NCBI GenBank assembly: GCA_963787375.1
Contig: CAWBCR010000008.1
Location: forward strand, 36,934 to 100,933
Direction: 5' to 3'
Source: CAWBCR01 sp963787375
GTDB lineage: Bacteria > Chloroflexota > Anaerolineae > Aggregatilineales > UBA3940
DNA length: 64,000 nt
The first letter of the stretch is position 1; every line of letters begins with the position of its first letter. Below are positions 63,330-64,000 of the stretch, piece by piece. The notes under the pieces were generated by a model that was not told the DNA's origin, ran no database searches, and was given only the letters and a program-made list of their open reading frames with translations. A program made the position numbers and the translations under genes.

Positions 63330-63707
63330 ATGCCCCTGCCGCCGGACGCGCACGCGCTGAACTGGCATGAGCGATTCCCGCAGATCATAGGAAAGGGCGG
63401 GTTCGACGTGGTGATCGGGAATCCGCCGTATGGTGCTAAACTCACCGAGGCCGAAAAGAGCTATCTTAAGGCCCGTTACTCTCTCCTATCAGAAAGGCAA
63501 ACCTGAAAGCTATATATTCTTTACCGAACTTGCTCTCAGCCTCTTGCGCCCCAGCGGTATGACAGGGGTTAATAATCCCTAATGCGTGGTTAACGAACTA
63601 CTATGGTCGCCAGTTGCGTGAACTGTTGCTTGACAATTACCTTGTCAGAACAATGGTAAATCTAAAACCGTCCAGGTCTTCAAAGATGCAATAGTGGATA
63701 CAACAAT

Positions 63708-63753
63708 CCTTGTGGCTTCTCACGCCCACGTGAGAAGCCACTACAACACAAGG
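63708..63753. repeat. Long palindrome within the methyltransferase gene
   Basis: GTGGCTTCTCACG-ccca-CGTGAGAAGCCAC (63712-63741), extended by CCTTGTG/CACAAGG with a five-base bulge. It falls where the family sequence VDTTILV should run on to KVRIVEGD. Confidence 0.7.
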
Positions 63754-64000
63754 TTCGAATTGTTGAGGGTGATGTATGCAGTGGAAAACTGGCATTGAAG
63801 TATGAAATGCCGCAAAGTATTTGGCAAAAAGAACAGAGAACACCTTATCAACTTAATTGCGAGTTCGCAACCAGCGTGGCGTCTCACCGGCTTTCGCTCC
63901 CTTCCCCGCCCTCCGTAAATCCACTTCACCCCCCAAATCGGCCGTCTTGTCGCATGCCTGTTGAAGAAGGCAGAAGCATGCCTGAAAATAAGAGACAGGA

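Larger units (their letters stand above)
61794..64000 (+). pseudogene. Type IIG (Eco57I-like) restriction-modification enzyme, fragmented and cut by the window end
   Basis: N-terminal nuclease region: NEANTRKDFILPLFAALGW and WADYAFKIRGITRFYLEAKA, a D...ExK site. A frame break near 62495 leads into IEEYEKSILWPIHSRRTGTK and RKQQGIYYTPKYIVDYIVEQ. A second break near 63015 hits AdoMet motif I: one added G turns it into VLDPACGSGSFLIAAYERL. Then VDLDPQAVEITRLNLLLRAL and the catalytic IGNPPYGAKLTEAEKSYL. Four more breaks (about 63490, 63570, 63690, 63745) separate YQKGKPESYIFFTELAL, IIPNAWLTNYYGRQL and LALKYEMPQSIWQKEQRT. A dispersed repeat is inserted in frame at 63287-63329. Could be a real pseudogene or poor consensus near a contig end. 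Confidence 0.8.

Noticed and set aside
63741..63929. Small minus-strand frame near the window end
   Set aside because: It overlaps the plus-strand methyltransferase continuation LALKYEMPQSIWQKEQRT, which fits the family.
1..64000. tRNA, rRNA or CRISPR array
   Set aside because: No cloverleaf with a GTTCGANNC arm, no rRNA-like block and no regularly spaced direct repeats were seen; the dispersed repeats are not regularly spaced.

Overview
The window is a high-G+C bacterial chromosome segment (strongly GC-rich third codon positions by eye). Several traits together suggest a Chloroflexota (Anaerolineae-like) genome or metagenome contig: many lipoproteins with long Thr/Pro/Ala linkers after the lipobox, split glycine dehydrogenase (GcvPA plus GcvPB), PadR/permease-prefix operons, zinc-ribbon proteins fused to beta-propellers or pentapeptide repeats, and abundant short dispersed hairpins. 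This placement is inference; no rRNA, tRNA or CRISPR array was found.

Layout. 0-2 kb: end of murF and mraY. 2-24 kb: a long run of unrelated genes in both directions (Imm5-like protein, gcvPA-gcvPB, an SDR, an NAD-kinase-family protein, a PIN toxin-antitoxin pair, a GH5-like lipoprotein, an MFS exporter, an LLM oxidoreductase, acetyl-CoA synthetase, pentapeptide and ankyrin proteins, a WXG100 protein with tandem repeats, a proteasome-like Ntn hydrolase). 24-40 kb: the rest of the division/cell-wall cluster (murD, ftsW, murG, murC, murB), interspersed with two DUF559 nucleases, a PaeR7I/XhoI-type restriction-modification pair of lower G+C, lipoproteins and small membrane proteins. 39.8-41.6 kb: an SRA-like/HNH nuclease followed by 1.1 kb of repeats. 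41.6-61 kb: membrane and regulatory genes, a PadR operon, secreted hydrolase and CAP-domain lipoproteins, transsulfuration enzymes (cbs and a cystathionine gamma-synthase/lyase), and an IT-superfamily transporter with an extracytoplasmic N-terminal domain. 61-64 kb: a second copy of a 0.54-kb repeat and a fragmented type IIG restriction-modification gene.

How the genes fit together. The mur/fts genes cover peptidoglycan precursor synthesis from the MurF step to lipid II, but their usual contiguity is broken by about 22 kb between mraY and murD and by smaller insertions. Most of the smaller insertions are mobile defence-type genes (restriction-modification, DUF559, SRA-HNH). Four families of short dispersed repeat lie between genes. 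One is a two-hairpin element whose stem arms differ between copies but always stay complementary. Another, 0.54 kb long, is present as an inverted pair 20 kb apart and carries a promoter-like sequence and conserved stems.

Caveat. About twenty single-base frame breaks occur in otherwise well-conserved genes, including the presumably essential murC, and removing or adding one base restores family motifs. I therefore treat most as likely consensus errors in the assembly rather than true pseudogenes, and give gene limits spanning the break.
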